Assembly (NCBI GenBank): GCA_020852925.1
Contig: JADYZU010000019.1
Location: forward strand, 62,001-126,000
Length of the DNA: 64,000 bases
Direction of reading: 5' to 3'
From: Rubellimicrobium sp.
GTDB lineage: Bacteria; Pseudomonadota; Alphaproteobacteria; Rhodobacterales; Rhodobacteraceae
Part shown: positions 15,223 through 23,732 of the stretch, piece after piece
Numbering within the stretch: position 1 is the stretch's first letter
How the letters are laid out: each line of letters begins with the position of its first letter
Notes under the pieces: model-generated
What the model saw: only the letters and a program-made list of their open reading frames with translations
Databases searched by the model: none
Told to the model about the DNA's origin: nothing
Position numbers and translations under genes: made by a program

Positions 15223-16019
15223 GCGTGCTCATCGTCATTCCCGCCCGCCACGCCTCGACCCGCTATCCGGGCAAGCCGCTCGTGCCGCTGACCGGCGCCA
15301 CCGGCGAGGCACGAACCCTGATCCGCCGTTCGTGGGAGGCGGCGATGGCCGTGCGCGGGGCGGACCGGGTGGTGGTGGCCACCGACGATGCGCGCATCGC
15401 CGACCATGCAACAGGCTTTGGCGCCGAGGTGGTGATGACCTCGACCGCCTGCCGCAACGGCACCGAACGCTGCGCCGAGGTGATCGCGGGCGGCGGCGCG
15501 GGTCATGACATCGTGGTGAACCTTCAGGGTGACGCCCCGCTGACCCCGCCCTGGTTCGTCGAGGAACTGGTCGCGGCACTGCGGGCGCAGCCGCAGATGC
15601 AGGTGGCGACGCCGGTCCTGGCCACGTCGGGCGCGATGCTGGCCGGCCTGATCGAGGACCGCCGCGCCGGGCGCGTGGGCGGCACCACCGCGGTGCGGGC
15701 CGCGGACGGGCGGGCGCTCTACTTCTCGAAAGAGGTGATCCCCTTCACCGGCCGCGCCCATGCCCCCGACGAAGAGACCCCCGTGCTGCATCACGTCGGT
15801 GTCTATGCCTATCGCCCTGCCGCCCTTGCCGCCTATGCCGGCTGGGCGCCCGGCCCGCTCGAGACGATCGAGGGGCTCGAGCAGTTGCGCTTTCTCGAAC
15901 GGGGCGTGCCGGTCCTTTGTGTTCCGGTCGAGGCGCGCGGGCGCGCGTTCTGGGAGTTGAACAACCCCGCCGACGTGCCCCGGATCGAGGCCATGCTCGC
16001 GACGATGGGCATGGCGTGA
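15219..16019 (+). CDS. kdsB: 3-deoxy-manno-octulosonate cytidylyltransferase (CMP-KDO synthetase)
   Basis: A 266-residue cytoplasmic enzyme that activates KDO with CTP for lipopolysaccharide or capsule synthesis. It has the nucleotide-binding N-terminus VLIVIPARHASTRYPGKPL, the NLQGDAPL motif near residue 105, HHVGVYAYRP, and the C-terminal LETIEGLEQLRFLERG. Length is slightly above the usual 245-255. It is translationally coupled to cysQ upstream (ATGA) and to a glycosyltransferase downstream (GTGA). The KDO precursor enzyme kdsD lies about 11 kb away in the lpt operon. Confidence 0.94.
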   Translation: MSVLIVIPARHASTRYPGKPLVPLTGATGEARTLIRRSWEAAMAVRGADRVVVATDDARIADHATGFGAEVVMTSTACRNGTERCAEVIAGGGAGHDIVVNLQGDAPLTPPWFVEELVAALRAQPQMQVATPVLATSGAMLAGLIEDRRAGRVGGTTAVRAADGRALYFSKEVIPFTGRAHAPDEETPVLHHVGVYAYRPAALAAYAGWAPGPLETIEGLEQLRFLERGVPVLCVPVEARGRAFWELNNPADVPRIEAMLATMGMA

Positions 16020-17266
16020 CGCAGGCCACGGCCAGCGTCGTCATCGTCAGCCGCTGGCGCCCCGAGGCGCTGTCGCTCTGCCTGGCCGGGGTGGGGCAGC
16101 TTCTGCATCCCGCGTTCGAGATCGTGGTCGTCGCCGATGGCGAGAGCATCGCCTCGCTGCCCGGGGGACTGCGCGCGCGGATCAAGACCCGCAGCTTTGA
16201 CGGGGCCAACATCTCGGCCGCGCGCAATCTGGGCATCGGCCTGGCCGCGGGCGAGGTGGTGGCCTTCATCGACGACGATGCCGTGCCGGAACCAGGCTGG
16301 CTTGCCCGTCTGGCCAGGCCGCTGGCCGATCCCGGCGTGGCGGGCGCGGGCGGCTTCGTGCGCGGGCGCAACGGCATCTCGTTCCAGTGGACCGGGCGCC
16401 TGGTGGACGGCCACGCCCGCCACCACCCCCTGCCCGATGCGCCCGCGATCATTGCCCAGCGCGCGGGCCTTGCACTGAAGACCGAGGGCACCTGCATGGC
16501 ATTCCGCCGCGAGGCGCTGATCGCCCTGGGCGGGTTCGATCCGGCCCTGCGCTTCTATCTTGACGAGACCGACCTGAACCTGCGCCTTGCCGCGACCGGG
16601 GCCCGGGCGGCGCTGGTGCCGCTGGCGCAGGTGCACCACGCCTTCGCCCCGAGCGAACGGCGCCGCGCCGACCGGGTGGCGGTCAGCCTGCATGATGTGG
16701 GCCGGAGCCTTGCGCTGTTCCTGCGCCGCCACGCCGGCGGGGCCGATCCCGCGAGGCTGGCCGAGGAAGTGGCAGAGCGGCAGGCCGGCCTTGCCGCCCA
16801 CCGGCGCGCGGGCCGGATCGACCGGGCCGAAGGCGCCCGCCTCATCGCCACCCTGCACGAGGGATGGGAAGAGGGGGTGGCAGCGCCCCTTGGCCCGCTG
16901 CCGCTCTTGCCCCTGCGGACGGATCCGCCGCCCTTCCTGCGCTGGCAGGGTGCGGGTGACGCGGGCAACGCGGGTGGGCACCGCATCCTTTCGGGCCGCC
17001 CGCGCGACCGCGACCGCCTGACGCAAGAGGCCATCGCCGCCGCGCGCCGGGGCGAGATCGCCAGTGTCTTTCTCTTCTCGACCGGAGTCGCCCGCCACCG
17101 CATCGCCTTTCAGCCCGGGGGATTCTGGCTTCAGACCGGGGGGCTGTGCGGCGCCTCCCTGCGCAGCGATCCGGCCTTCCGGCCGTGGCGGCGACGGCGG
17201 CGGGTTGCACGCGAATGCGCCCTCGTGGCATCATTGCGACAATACGATCCGAAATCGGACGGCTGA
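16016..17266 (+). CDS. Family 2 glycosyltransferase
   Basis: A 416-residue GT-A fold glycosyltransferase. It begins TQATASVVIVSRWRPEALSL, has EIVVVADGES, AARNLGIGLAAGEVVAFIDDD (with the metal-binding DDD) and EGTCMAFRREALIALGGFDP. The acceptor-side motif FYLDETDLNLRL is the ED(E)-type base region. The C-terminal 150 residues are Arg/Ala-rich and not recognised. It starts with GTG inside the kdsB stop (GTGA), so it is the third gene of the cysQ-kdsB operon. It probably adds a sugar to a KDO-containing surface glycan. Confidence 0.85.
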   Translation: MTQATASVVIVSRWRPEALSLCLAGVGQLLHPAFEIVVVADGESIASLPGGLRARIKTRSFDGANISAARNLGIGLAAGEVVAFIDDDAVPEPGWLARLARPLADPGVAGAGGFVRGRNGISFQWTGRLVDGHARHHPLPDAPAIIAQRAGLALKTEGTCMAFRREALIALGGFDPALRFYLDETDLNLRLAATGARAALVPLAQVHHAFAPSERRRADRVAVSLHDVGRSLALFLRRHAGGADPARLAEEVAERQAGLAAHRRAGRIDRAEGARLIATLHEGWEEGVAAPLGPLPLLPLRTDPPPFLRWQGAGDAGNAGGHRILSGRPRDRDRLTQEAIAAARRGEIASVFLFSTGVARHRIAFQPGGFWLQTGGLCGASLRSDPAFRPWRRRRRVARECALVASLRQYDPKSDG

Positions 17267-17279
17267 GGCCCGCCGGCGC

Positions 17280-17295
17280 CCATGTCCTGACATGG
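17280..17295. promoter_or_regulatory. Perfect palindrome upstream of galU
   Basis: CCATGTC-CT-GACATGG is a perfect 7+2+7 inverted repeat, 81 bases before the galU start codon, in the 109-base gap after the glycosyltransferase. It has the size and symmetry of a dimeric regulator site. No regulator gene is nearby, so the protein is unknown. Confidence 0.35.
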
Positions 17296-17375
17296 TCATC
17301 CCGCACAAGGGCACGGCATTTCGGCGGAAACACCGCCGGCCGGGGTATCTGCCCAGTGCCGGCAAGGAGGCAGAT

Positions 17376-18269
17376 GTGGCAAGGCGAGTGACCAAGGCAG
17401 TATTTCCCGTGGCCGGAATGGGGACGCGGTTCCTTCCGGCAACCAAATCGATTCCCAAGGAAATCCTGACGCTGGTTGACCGTCCCCTCATCCAGTATGC
17501 GATCGACGAGGCCCGCGCCGCCGGGATCACCGATTTCATCTTTGTCACCGCGCGCGGGAAATACGCGCTCGAGGATTATTTCGACCGCGTGCCCGAACTC
17601 GAGGCGACATTGCGCCGGGCCGGCAAGAACGACCTGCTCGAGATCCTGCGCGCCACCAACATGGAATCGGGGGCGATCGCCTATGTCCGCCAGCACAAGG
17701 CGATGGGCCTGGGACATGCGGTGTGGTGCGCGCGGCGGCTGATCGGGGATGAACCCTTTGCCGTCATGCTGCCCGATGACGTGATCGCCGCCGAGAAGCC
17801 CTGCCTGCAACAGATGGTCGAGGCCCATGCCGGAACCGGCGGTTCGATGGTTGCGGCGATGGAGGTCGCGCCGGACAAGGCATCGGCCTACGGCATCCTC
17901 GACGTGGGCGAGGACAAGGGCCCCCTCGTCACCGCGCGCGGCATGGTCGAAAAGCCCGCGCCCGGCACCGCGCCGTCGAACCTTGCGGTGATCGGCCGCT
18001 ATATCCTGACGCCGCAGGTTCTCGAGAACCTGTCGCGGATCAAGCCCTCGGCCGGGGGCGAACTGCAACTGACCGATGCCATCGCCATGGAGATCGCGGC
18101 CGGGCGGCCGGTGCACGGCTTCCGCTTTCACGGCGAAAGGTTCGATTGCGGGTCGAAGGCCGGCTTTCTTCAGGCCACGGTCGCCTTTGCCCTGGCCCGG
18201 CCGGATCTGCGCGACGAATTCGGCGCCTTCCTGCGGACGGCAACCGCGATGCGCATGGCGGCGCAATAG
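17376..18269 (+). CDS. galU: UTP-glucose-1-phosphate uridylyltransferase
   Basis: A 297-residue enzyme making UDP-glucose from UTP and glucose-1-phosphate, the donor for many surface glycans. The N-terminus carries the nucleotidyltransferase loop VAGMGTRFLPATKSIPKE. It is followed by EYAID-type VDRPLIQYAIDEA, KAMGLGHAVWCA, FAVMLPDDVI and the C-terminal GGELQLTDAI. The start is GTG, preceded six bases upstream by a strong AGGAGG; no ATG is available in frame. It heads a run of glycosyltransferase genes on the same strand. Confidence 0.95.
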   Translation: MARRVTKAVFPVAGMGTRFLPATKSIPKEILTLVDRPLIQYAIDEARAAGITDFIFVTARGKYALEDYFDRVPELEATLRRAGKNDLLEILRATNMESGAIAYVRQHKAMGLGHAVWCARRLIGDEPFAVMLPDDVIAAEKPCLQQMVEAHAGTGGSMVAAMEVAPDKASAYGILDVGEDKGPLVTARGMVEKPAPGTAPSNLAVIGRYILTPQVLENLSRIKPSAGGELQLTDAIAMEIAAGRPVHGFRFHGERFDCGSKAGFLQATVAFALARPDLRDEFGAFLRTATAMRMAAQ

Positions 18270-18284
18270 GCGGGACCGCCGGGA

Positions 18285-19469
18285 ATGACGCCGCCAGCGG
18301 CGCGGCTTCTTGACCTGGGGCGGCTGGCGGGCCGGGCGGGGCGCGTCCTGACCGGGGTTGACCGGGTCGAACTGGCCTATCTGAACGCCCTTGCCGCCGA
18401 TCCGGTTCCCGCCTTCGCCCTTGTGCGGACCGCGGCGGGGTATCTGCTGCTTGACCGGGCCGGGATGAGGGCATTCGCCGCGGCCGTGGCCGGGGGCGAC
18501 TGGCCGCAGGCGCGCCTGCTTGACCGGATGGCGCGGCGGGGCGATCCGCTGCGCGCCGGGGTGGAGAGGTTCCTGCGCCGCCACGCCATCGCCCGCTGCC
18601 CGCACGGCCTGCTTGCGCTCATGCTCGGGCGGCGGCTGCCGGCCGGGATCTCGCATGTGAACGTCGGCCAGACGAGCCTGCATCCCGCCACCCTGGAGGC
18701 GCTGCGCCGCCACGGCGCGCGGATCGCGGTGATGGTGCATGACACGATCCCGCTCGATCATCCCGGCTGGCAACGGCCCGGCACGGTTGCCCAGTTCGCC
18801 GGGCGCATCGCGCTGGCGGCGCGGATGGCGGATCTGGTCCTGTGCCCCGGCGCCGGTGCCGCCGACGGGTGCCGCCGCCACATGGCCGCCGCCGGACGCC
18901 TGCCGCCCATGGCCACGGTCGCGCTGGGGGTCACGCTGGCCCGGCCCGATTCCGCGGCGCTGCCGCCCGGTCTGGATCTGTCGCGGCCGTGGTTCGTCGC
19001 GCTCAACACCATCGAGCCGCGCAAGAACCATGCGCTCCTGCTGGATGTGTGGGAGATGCTTGGCCCCGATCCGCCGCCCCTGTTCATCCTGGGCGCGCGC
19101 GGCTGGGCGAATGACGCGGTCTTCGCCCGGCTGGACCGCGGCCTGCCCGGGGTGCGCGAATTGCCGGGTCTGTCGGACGGCGCGGTTGCGGCGCTGGTCG
19201 CGGGGGCGCGCGCGGTGCTCAACCCCTCGCTGGCCGAAGGGTTCGGCCTGCCGGCCTTCGAGGCCGCGGGGCGCGGGGTGCCGCTGGTCTGTGGCGATTT
19301 GGCCATCTGGCGGGAAATGCTTGGCGATACGCCGGTTTACCTCGACCCGCACGACCGCTATCTGTGGGCAGGCACCGTCCGGTCCCTGGCCGGACAGGCC
19401 ACCGTGGTGGCGCCGGTCGCGCTGCCGACATGGGAGGACCATTTCAAGACCGTGTTAAGTCAGGTCTGA
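18285..19469 (+). CDS. Family 1 (GT4-like) glycosyltransferase
   Basis: A 394-residue GT-B fold glycosyltransferase. The C-terminal donor-binding half shows WFVALNTIEPRKNHALLLDV, FILGARGW and the diagnostic EX7E region LNPSLAEGFGLPAFEAAGRG. The N-terminal half has GRVLTGVDRVELAY and VMVHDTIPLDHP, as in mannosyl/rhamnosyl transferases of exopolysaccharide loci. It lies 15 bases after galU and 30 bases before the next glycosyltransferase. The sugar specificity cannot be read from sequence. Confidence 0.88.
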   Translation: MTPPAARLLDLGRLAGRAGRVLTGVDRVELAYLNALAADPVPAFALVRTAAGYLLLDRAGMRAFAAAVAGGDWPQARLLDRMARRGDPLRAGVERFLRRHAIARCPHGLLALMLGRRLPAGISHVNVGQTSLHPATLEALRRHGARIAVMVHDTIPLDHPGWQRPGTVAQFAGRIALAARMADLVLCPGAGAADGCRRHMAAAGRLPPMATVALGVTLARPDSAALPPGLDLSRPWFVALNTIEPRKNHALLLDVWEMLGPDPPPLFILGARGWANDAVFARLDRGLPGVRELPGLSDGAVAALVAGARAVLNPSLAEGFGLPAFEAAGRGVPLVCGDLAIWREMLGDTPVYLDPHDRYLWAGTVRSLAGQATVVAPVALPTWEDHFKTVLSQV

Positions 19470-19499
19470 TAGCGCAGGAAGGTCGGCAGGGGATCGGAC

Positions 19500-20510
19500 G
19501 TGGGGATCTGGCAAAGATACAGGCTGCGGCTGCAACGCAAGCGCTGGCTGATCCGCGCGGTTCGCAAGTCGCGCGAACTCACCCCGGTGCGCGACAACAC
19601 CGCACGGATCCGCCGCAGCGACATCCTCGTGTTCTCGACCTTCCGCAACGAGAACGCGCGCCTGCCCTGGTTCCTGAAATACTACCGCGAGCTTGGCGTC
19701 GATCACTTCCTCATGGTCGACAACGGCAGCGATGACGGCGGGCGCGAATACCTGGCGGAACAGGAGGATGTCTCGCTCTGGACCACAGCCGAAAGTTACC
19801 GGCGCGCGCGTTTCGGGGTGGACTGGCTCAACGCGCTGCAACGGCGCTACGGGCACCGGCACTGGTGCCTTGTGGTCGATCCGGACGAATTGTTCATCTA
19901 TCCGTTCTGCGACACGCGCCCGCTCCGGGCGCTGACGGACTGGCTCGATGCCTCGTCGATCCGGAGTTTCTCGGCCATGCTGCTGGACATGTATCCCAAG
20001 GGACCGATCGGCGCGGTGCCCTACGAACGCGGCACCGACCCGCTCGAGATCGCCAACTGGTTCGATTCCGGCAATTACACGATCCGTCCCAATCACCGTT
20101 ACGGCAACCTGTGGATTCAGGGCGGGCCAAGGATGCGCGCCTTCTTTGCCGACAATCCCGCCCGCGCCCCGGCGCTGAACAAGATTCCGCTGGTGAAATG
20201 GCACCGCTCCTACGCCTATGTGAGCTCGACGCACATGCTGCTGCCGCGCGGGCTCAATGCCGTGCATGACGAATGGGGCGGAGAAAAGGCCTCGGGGCTG
20301 CTTCTGCACACGAAATTCCTCGATACCTTCGGGGCCAAGGCCGAAGAGGAACTCGGGCGGCGCCAGCATTACGCCGGCAGCCACGAATACCGCGCCTATG
20401 CCGCAGGAATGTCGGAGTCGCCCGATCTGTGGTGCAAGTGGAGCGAGAAATACATCAACTGGCGCCAGCTCGAGATTCTGGGGCTCATGTCCAAGGGCAA
20501 CTGGGCATGA
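19500..20510 (+). CDS. Glycosyltransferase family 2 / GT92-like protein, GTG start
   Basis: A 336-residue protein of the Glyco_tranf_2_4 type. The key motifs are FSTFRNENARLPWFLKYYRE, VDHFLMVDNGSDDGGREYL and the metal-binding VVDPDELFIYP. A basic N-terminus (RYRLRLQRKRWLIRAVRKSR) may bind membranes. It starts with GTG, and its stop overlaps the next gene by four bases (ATGA). The position between a GT4 and a branching-type GT14 enzyme indicates a role in building one glycan. Its donor and acceptor are unknown. Confidence 0.84.
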   Translation: MGIWQRYRLRLQRKRWLIRAVRKSRELTPVRDNTARIRRSDILVFSTFRNENARLPWFLKYYRELGVDHFLMVDNGSDDGGREYLAEQEDVSLWTTAESYRRARFGVDWLNALQRRYGHRHWCLVVDPDELFIYPFCDTRPLRALTDWLDASSIRSFSAMLLDMYPKGPIGAVPYERGTDPLEIANWFDSGNYTIRPNHRYGNLWIQGGPRMRAFFADNPARAPALNKIPLVKWHRSYAYVSSTHMLLPRGLNAVHDEWGGEKASGLLLHTKFLDTFGAKAEEELGRRQHYAGSHEYRAYAAGMSESPDLWCKWSEKYINWRQLEILGLMSKGNWA

Positions 20511-22204
20511 GCATCGGCGTCGTCATGCTGGTGCACAACGCCTTTGACCGGGCCGAGGAGGTGATCCGCTTCTGGGTCGCAGGCGGCTGTCCGGTCGTGG
20601 TCCATGTCGATGCGCCGGTTTCGGCGCGGCTTTACGACAATTTCCGCAACGCGCTGTCGGACCTGCCCGATGTGCGGTTCTCGCCGCGGTTCCGCTGCGA
20701 ATGGGGCACCTGGGGCATCGTCGCGGCCACGCAGGCCGCCGCCGAACAGCTTCTGGCCGAGTTTCCCGAGGTGCGGCATGTCTATCTCATGTCCGGCTCC
20801 TGCCTGCCCTTGCGGCCGGTGGCGGAACTGGCGGCCTATCTCGACGCGCGCCCGGATACCGACTTCATCGAGAGCGCGACCACCGCCGACGTGCCCTGGA
20901 CGGTGGGCGGGCTGTCGGACGAACGGTTCACGCTGCGCGTTCCCTTTTCCTGGAAGAAACGGCGCCGCCTGTTCGACGGATATGTGCGCCTCCAGCGGCG
21001 CCTGCGGTTTCGCCGCCGCATTCCGGCGGGGATCAGGCCGCACATGGGCAGCCAGTGGTGGTGCCTGACGCGGCGCACGCTCTCGGCGATCCTGGGCGAT
21101 CCGCGGCGCGCGGAATACGACCGGTATTTCAGCCGCGTCTGGATCCCCGACGAAAGCTATTTCCAGACCCTCGCCCGGCTCTGGTCCCCCCGGATCGAGA
21201 GCCGCTCGCTCACGCTGTCCAAGTTCGATTTTCAGGGCAAGCCGCACATCTTCTACGACGATCACCTGCAACTGCTGCGCCGGTCGGATTGCTTTGTCGC
21301 GCGCAAGATCTGGCCGCGCGCGCGCCTGCTCTACCGTGTCTTCCTTGACCCCGGCGCCGCCAGCCCGCCCCAGGCCGAACCCAACCCCGGCAAGATCGAC
21401 CGCATCTTTGCCAAGGCGGTCGAACGGCGCACCAGAGGGCGCCCCGGTCTCTTCATGCAAAGCCGGTTTCCGCACGAAGGCTGGGAAAACGGCGTGACCT
21501 CGTCGCCCTATTCCGTGTTCGAGGGATTTGCCGAACTGTTCGTCGATTTCGAGCCCTGGCTGGCGCGGGCCACAGGCGCGCGGGTTCATGGCCATCTCTT
21601 CGCCCCCGCCCGGGTCGAGTTCGAGGGCCGGCAGGGCTGTTTCGCCGGCGCCCTGCCCGACATCGCCGCGACCCGCGACTATGCGCCCGAGATGTTCCTA
21701 CGCAACCTGATCTGGAACACCCGCGGCGAGAGGCAGTGCCTTCAGTTCGGCCCGGCCGACAATCAGGCAGTCTCCTGGCCGGTCGCCAAGGATCCGAACG
21801 CCCATGTCTGCGTGATTTCCGGCGCCTGGGCGATCCCGCTGTTCCAGTCGAACCGCAATTTCGCCGACCTTCGGGCCGAGGCTGCCCGCCTTCAGAAGAT
21901 CGAGACCGATCATCTCGGGGCGCTGCGGTCGCAATGGGCCAAGGCACGGCTGCGGGTCTGGTCGCTGGCTGATTTCATCGAGAACCCGATGGAGAACCTC
22001 CAGACCGTGCTGGACGAGATCACCAATCGCGGCCAGCGCCGCCTGACCGAGGCGCCGCGCATGGCCGATCTGGCGGGATTCGGCCAGTTTCTCCAGAATC
22101 TCAAGAACCAGGGGATGCATCCGCATCTCATGGGCGATTTCCCCTCCGGCACCGGCCCCGCCACCAAGGCGCCGCCGCGGCGCAAACCCTATCTCGTGAA
22201 GTGA
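20507..22204 (+). CDS. GT14-like (core-2/I-branching) glycosyltransferase with long C-terminal domain
   Basis: A 565-residue two-part protein. Residues 1-320 resemble beta-1,6-N-acetylglucosaminyltransferases of family GT14: GVVMLVHNAFDRAEEVIRFW, VVVHVDAPVSARLYDNF, HVYLMSGSCLPLRP, MGSQWWCLTRRT and IPDESYFQTL. The C-terminal 240 residues (from about RGRPGLFMQSRFPHEGW to the end) are a separate domain of the kind seen in Rhodobacterales homologues (DUF5927/5928-like, my recollection). It contains GRVHGHLFAP-type and GAWAIPLFQS blocks, and I cannot assign it a function. The gene starts in an ATGA overlap with the preceding GT and ends five bases before the sulfotransferase start. Confidence 0.84.
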   Translation: MSIGVVMLVHNAFDRAEEVIRFWVAGGCPVVVHVDAPVSARLYDNFRNALSDLPDVRFSPRFRCEWGTWGIVAATQAAAEQLLAEFPEVRHVYLMSGSCLPLRPVAELAAYLDARPDTDFIESATTADVPWTVGGLSDERFTLRVPFSWKKRRRLFDGYVRLQRRLRFRRRIPAGIRPHMGSQWWCLTRRTLSAILGDPRRAEYDRYFSRVWIPDESYFQTLARLWSPRIESRSLTLSKFDFQGKPHIFYDDHLQLLRRSDCFVARKIWPRARLLYRVFLDPGAASPPQAEPNPGKIDRIFAKAVERRTRGRPGLFMQSRFPHEGWENGVTSSPYSVFEGFAELFVDFEPWLARATGARVHGHLFAPARVEFEGRQGCFAGALPDIAATRDYAPEMFLRNLIWNTRGERQCLQFGPADNQAVSWPVAKDPNAHVCVISGAWAIPLFQSNRNFADLRAEAARLQKIETDHLGALRSQWAKARLRVWSLADFIENPMENLQTVLDEITNRGQRRLTEAPRMADLAGFGQFLQNLKNQGMHPHLMGDFPSGTGPATKAPPRRKPYLVK

Positions 22205-22208
22205 CAGC

Positions 22209-23636
22209 ATGGCCCGATTCGACCTTTTCGTGATGTTTGCCGAAATGCGGACCGGCTCGAACCTTCTTGAGGCGAACCTGAACGCCATTCCCGGGCTGGC
22301 CTGCCACGGAGAGGCGTTCAACCCGCATTTCCTGGGCTATCCCGACACGCCCGCCCTTCTGGGCGTGACCATGGCGCAGCGGCAGGAGGATCCCGGTCGC
22401 CTCATCGCCACGATCCGCGCGCAAGCTCAGGTGCTGGGCGGGTTCCGGTTCTTCAACGACCATGACCCGCGTGTGCTCGATCTGGTGCTGCCCGACCCGC
22501 GCTGCGCCAAGATCATCCTCACGCGCAACCCGGTCGAAAGCTATGTCAGCCGCAAGATCGCCGCCGCCACCGGCCAGTGGAAGCTGACCAACGCGAAACA
22601 CGCCCGCAGCGAGGTGGTCCGCTTTGACCCGGCCGAGTTCGAGGACCATCTCGAACGGCTTCAGCAGTTCCAGATCCGCCTGCACCACGCCTTGCAGACC
22701 ACCGGCCAGACCGCGTTCCACCTCGATTACGAGGATGTGCAGGATCTTGAGGTGATGAACGGCCTTGCCGCCTTCCTCGGGGTCGAGGGGCGGCTTGATC
22801 AGCCTGACCGCCGCCTCAAGAAGCAGAATCCCGAACCGCTCGAGGAGAAGGTGGCGAATTTCGCGGAGATGGAACAGGCGCTGGCGCGGCTGGACCGGTT
22901 CAACCTGACCCGCACCCCGAATTTCGAACCCCGGCGCGGCCCGGGCATCCCCGGTTTCGTCGCCGCGGCGCGCACCCCGCTCCTGCATCTGCCGGTGAAG
23001 GGCGGACCCGAGGCGGCCGTCAGCGACTGGCTGACGGCACTGGACGTGGCCGAACCGCTGCGCGATTTCACCCACAAGAGCCTGCGCCAATGGAAGGGCG
23101 CGCGCCCCGGCCATCGCAGCTTTGCGGTAATCCGTCACCCGCTGGCGCGGGCGCATGCCACGTTCTGCGACCGCATCCTCGGGACCGGCCCCGGATCCTA
23201 TCTCGAGATCCGCGAGACGTTGCGCCGCCACCACGGCCTTGCCCTGCCCGACGGCACCCCCGGCGCCGACTGGACGGACGCCGACCACAGCGCGGCCTTT
23301 GGCGCCTTCCTGGCCTTTCTCAAGGCGAACCTGTCGGCGCGCACCGGAGTGCGGGTCGATCCGGCCTGGGCGTCGCAGGCGGCGGTCGTGCAGGGCATGG
23401 CCGGATTCGCCCTGCCCGACCACATCCTGCGCGAAGAGGAATTGCCGGCCGCGCTGCCCGCGCTGGCCGCGCAGGTCGGGCACAAGGGCGCGCCCCCGCC
23501 CGCATCCGACAGCGACCCGCATGCCGCGCGCCTGTCGCGCATCCTGTCGCCCGACCTCGAGTCCCTCGCGCGTGACGCCTATGCCCGCGACTACATGACC
23601 TTCGGCTTTGGCGCCTGGGCGCCGCCGCACGGATAG
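22209..23636 (+). CDS. Tandem-domain sulfotransferase
   Basis: A 475-residue protein with two sulfotransferase-like halves. The first (residues 1-270) opens with FDLFVMFAEMRTGSNLLE, a Stf0-type PAPS 5'-phosphosulfate loop, followed by IILTRNPVESYVSRKIA, the 3'-phosphate-binding segment. The second half begins near LLHLPVKGGPEAAVSDWL (a degenerate 5' loop) and has FAVIRHPLARAHATFCDRIL, as in sulfotransferase family 2. This suggests sulfate transfer from PAPS to a glycan made by the genes upstream, with CysQ removing PAP. The stop codon lies inside a duplicated 16-bp unit. Whether the second half is active is unclear. Confidence 0.82.
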   Translation: MARFDLFVMFAEMRTGSNLLEANLNAIPGLACHGEAFNPHFLGYPDTPALLGVTMAQRQEDPGRLIATIRAQAQVLGGFRFFNDHDPRVLDLVLPDPRCAKIILTRNPVESYVSRKIAAATGQWKLTNAKHARSEVVRFDPAEFEDHLERLQQFQIRLHHALQTTGQTAFHLDYEDVQDLEVMNGLAAFLGVEGRLDQPDRRLKKQNPEPLEEKVANFAEMEQALARLDRFNLTRTPNFEPRRGPGIPGFVAAARTPLLHLPVKGGPEAAVSDWLTALDVAEPLRDFTHKSLRQWKGARPGHRSFAVIRHPLARAHATFCDRILGTGPGSYLEIRETLRRHHGLALPDGTPGADWTDADHSAAFGAFLAFLKANLSARTGVRVDPAWASQAAVVQGMAGFALPDHILREEELPAALPALAAQVGHKGAPPPASDSDPHAARLSRILSPDLESLARDAYARDYMTFGFGAWAPPHG

Positions 23637-23659
23637 GCCGGGACACGGATAGGCCGGGA
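23628..23659. repeat. 16-bp tandem duplication across the sulfotransferase stop codon
   Basis: CACGGATAGGCCGGGA occurs twice in direct tandem (23628-23643 and 23644-23659). The first copy contains the last two codons and the TAG stop of the sulfotransferase gene; the second repeats them just downstream. Confidence 0.9.
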
Positions 23660-23667
23660 CCGGGGTC

Positions 23668-23732
23668 GAGGGCTGCGCCCTCAGGCCACGTTTGAGGGCT
23701 GCGCCCTCAGGCCACGGTCGAGGGCTGCGCCT
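23668..23732. repeat. 26-bp tandem repeats carrying a hairpin, at the ptsN 3' end
   Basis: GAGGGCTGCGCCCTC plus CAGGCCACG occurs at 23668-23690 and 23694-23716, with a partial third copy from 23720 inside ptsN. The period is 26 bases. Each GAGGGC-TGC-GCCCTC is itself a perfect 6-bp hairpin, so the array may act as a two-way terminator between the convergent sulfotransferase and ptsN genes. The units derive from the last codons and stop of ptsN. Confidence 0.8.

Noticed and set aside
23668-23732. CRISPR-like short repeats
   Set aside because: Only two and a half units with almost no spacers, and they derive from the ptsN 3' end.
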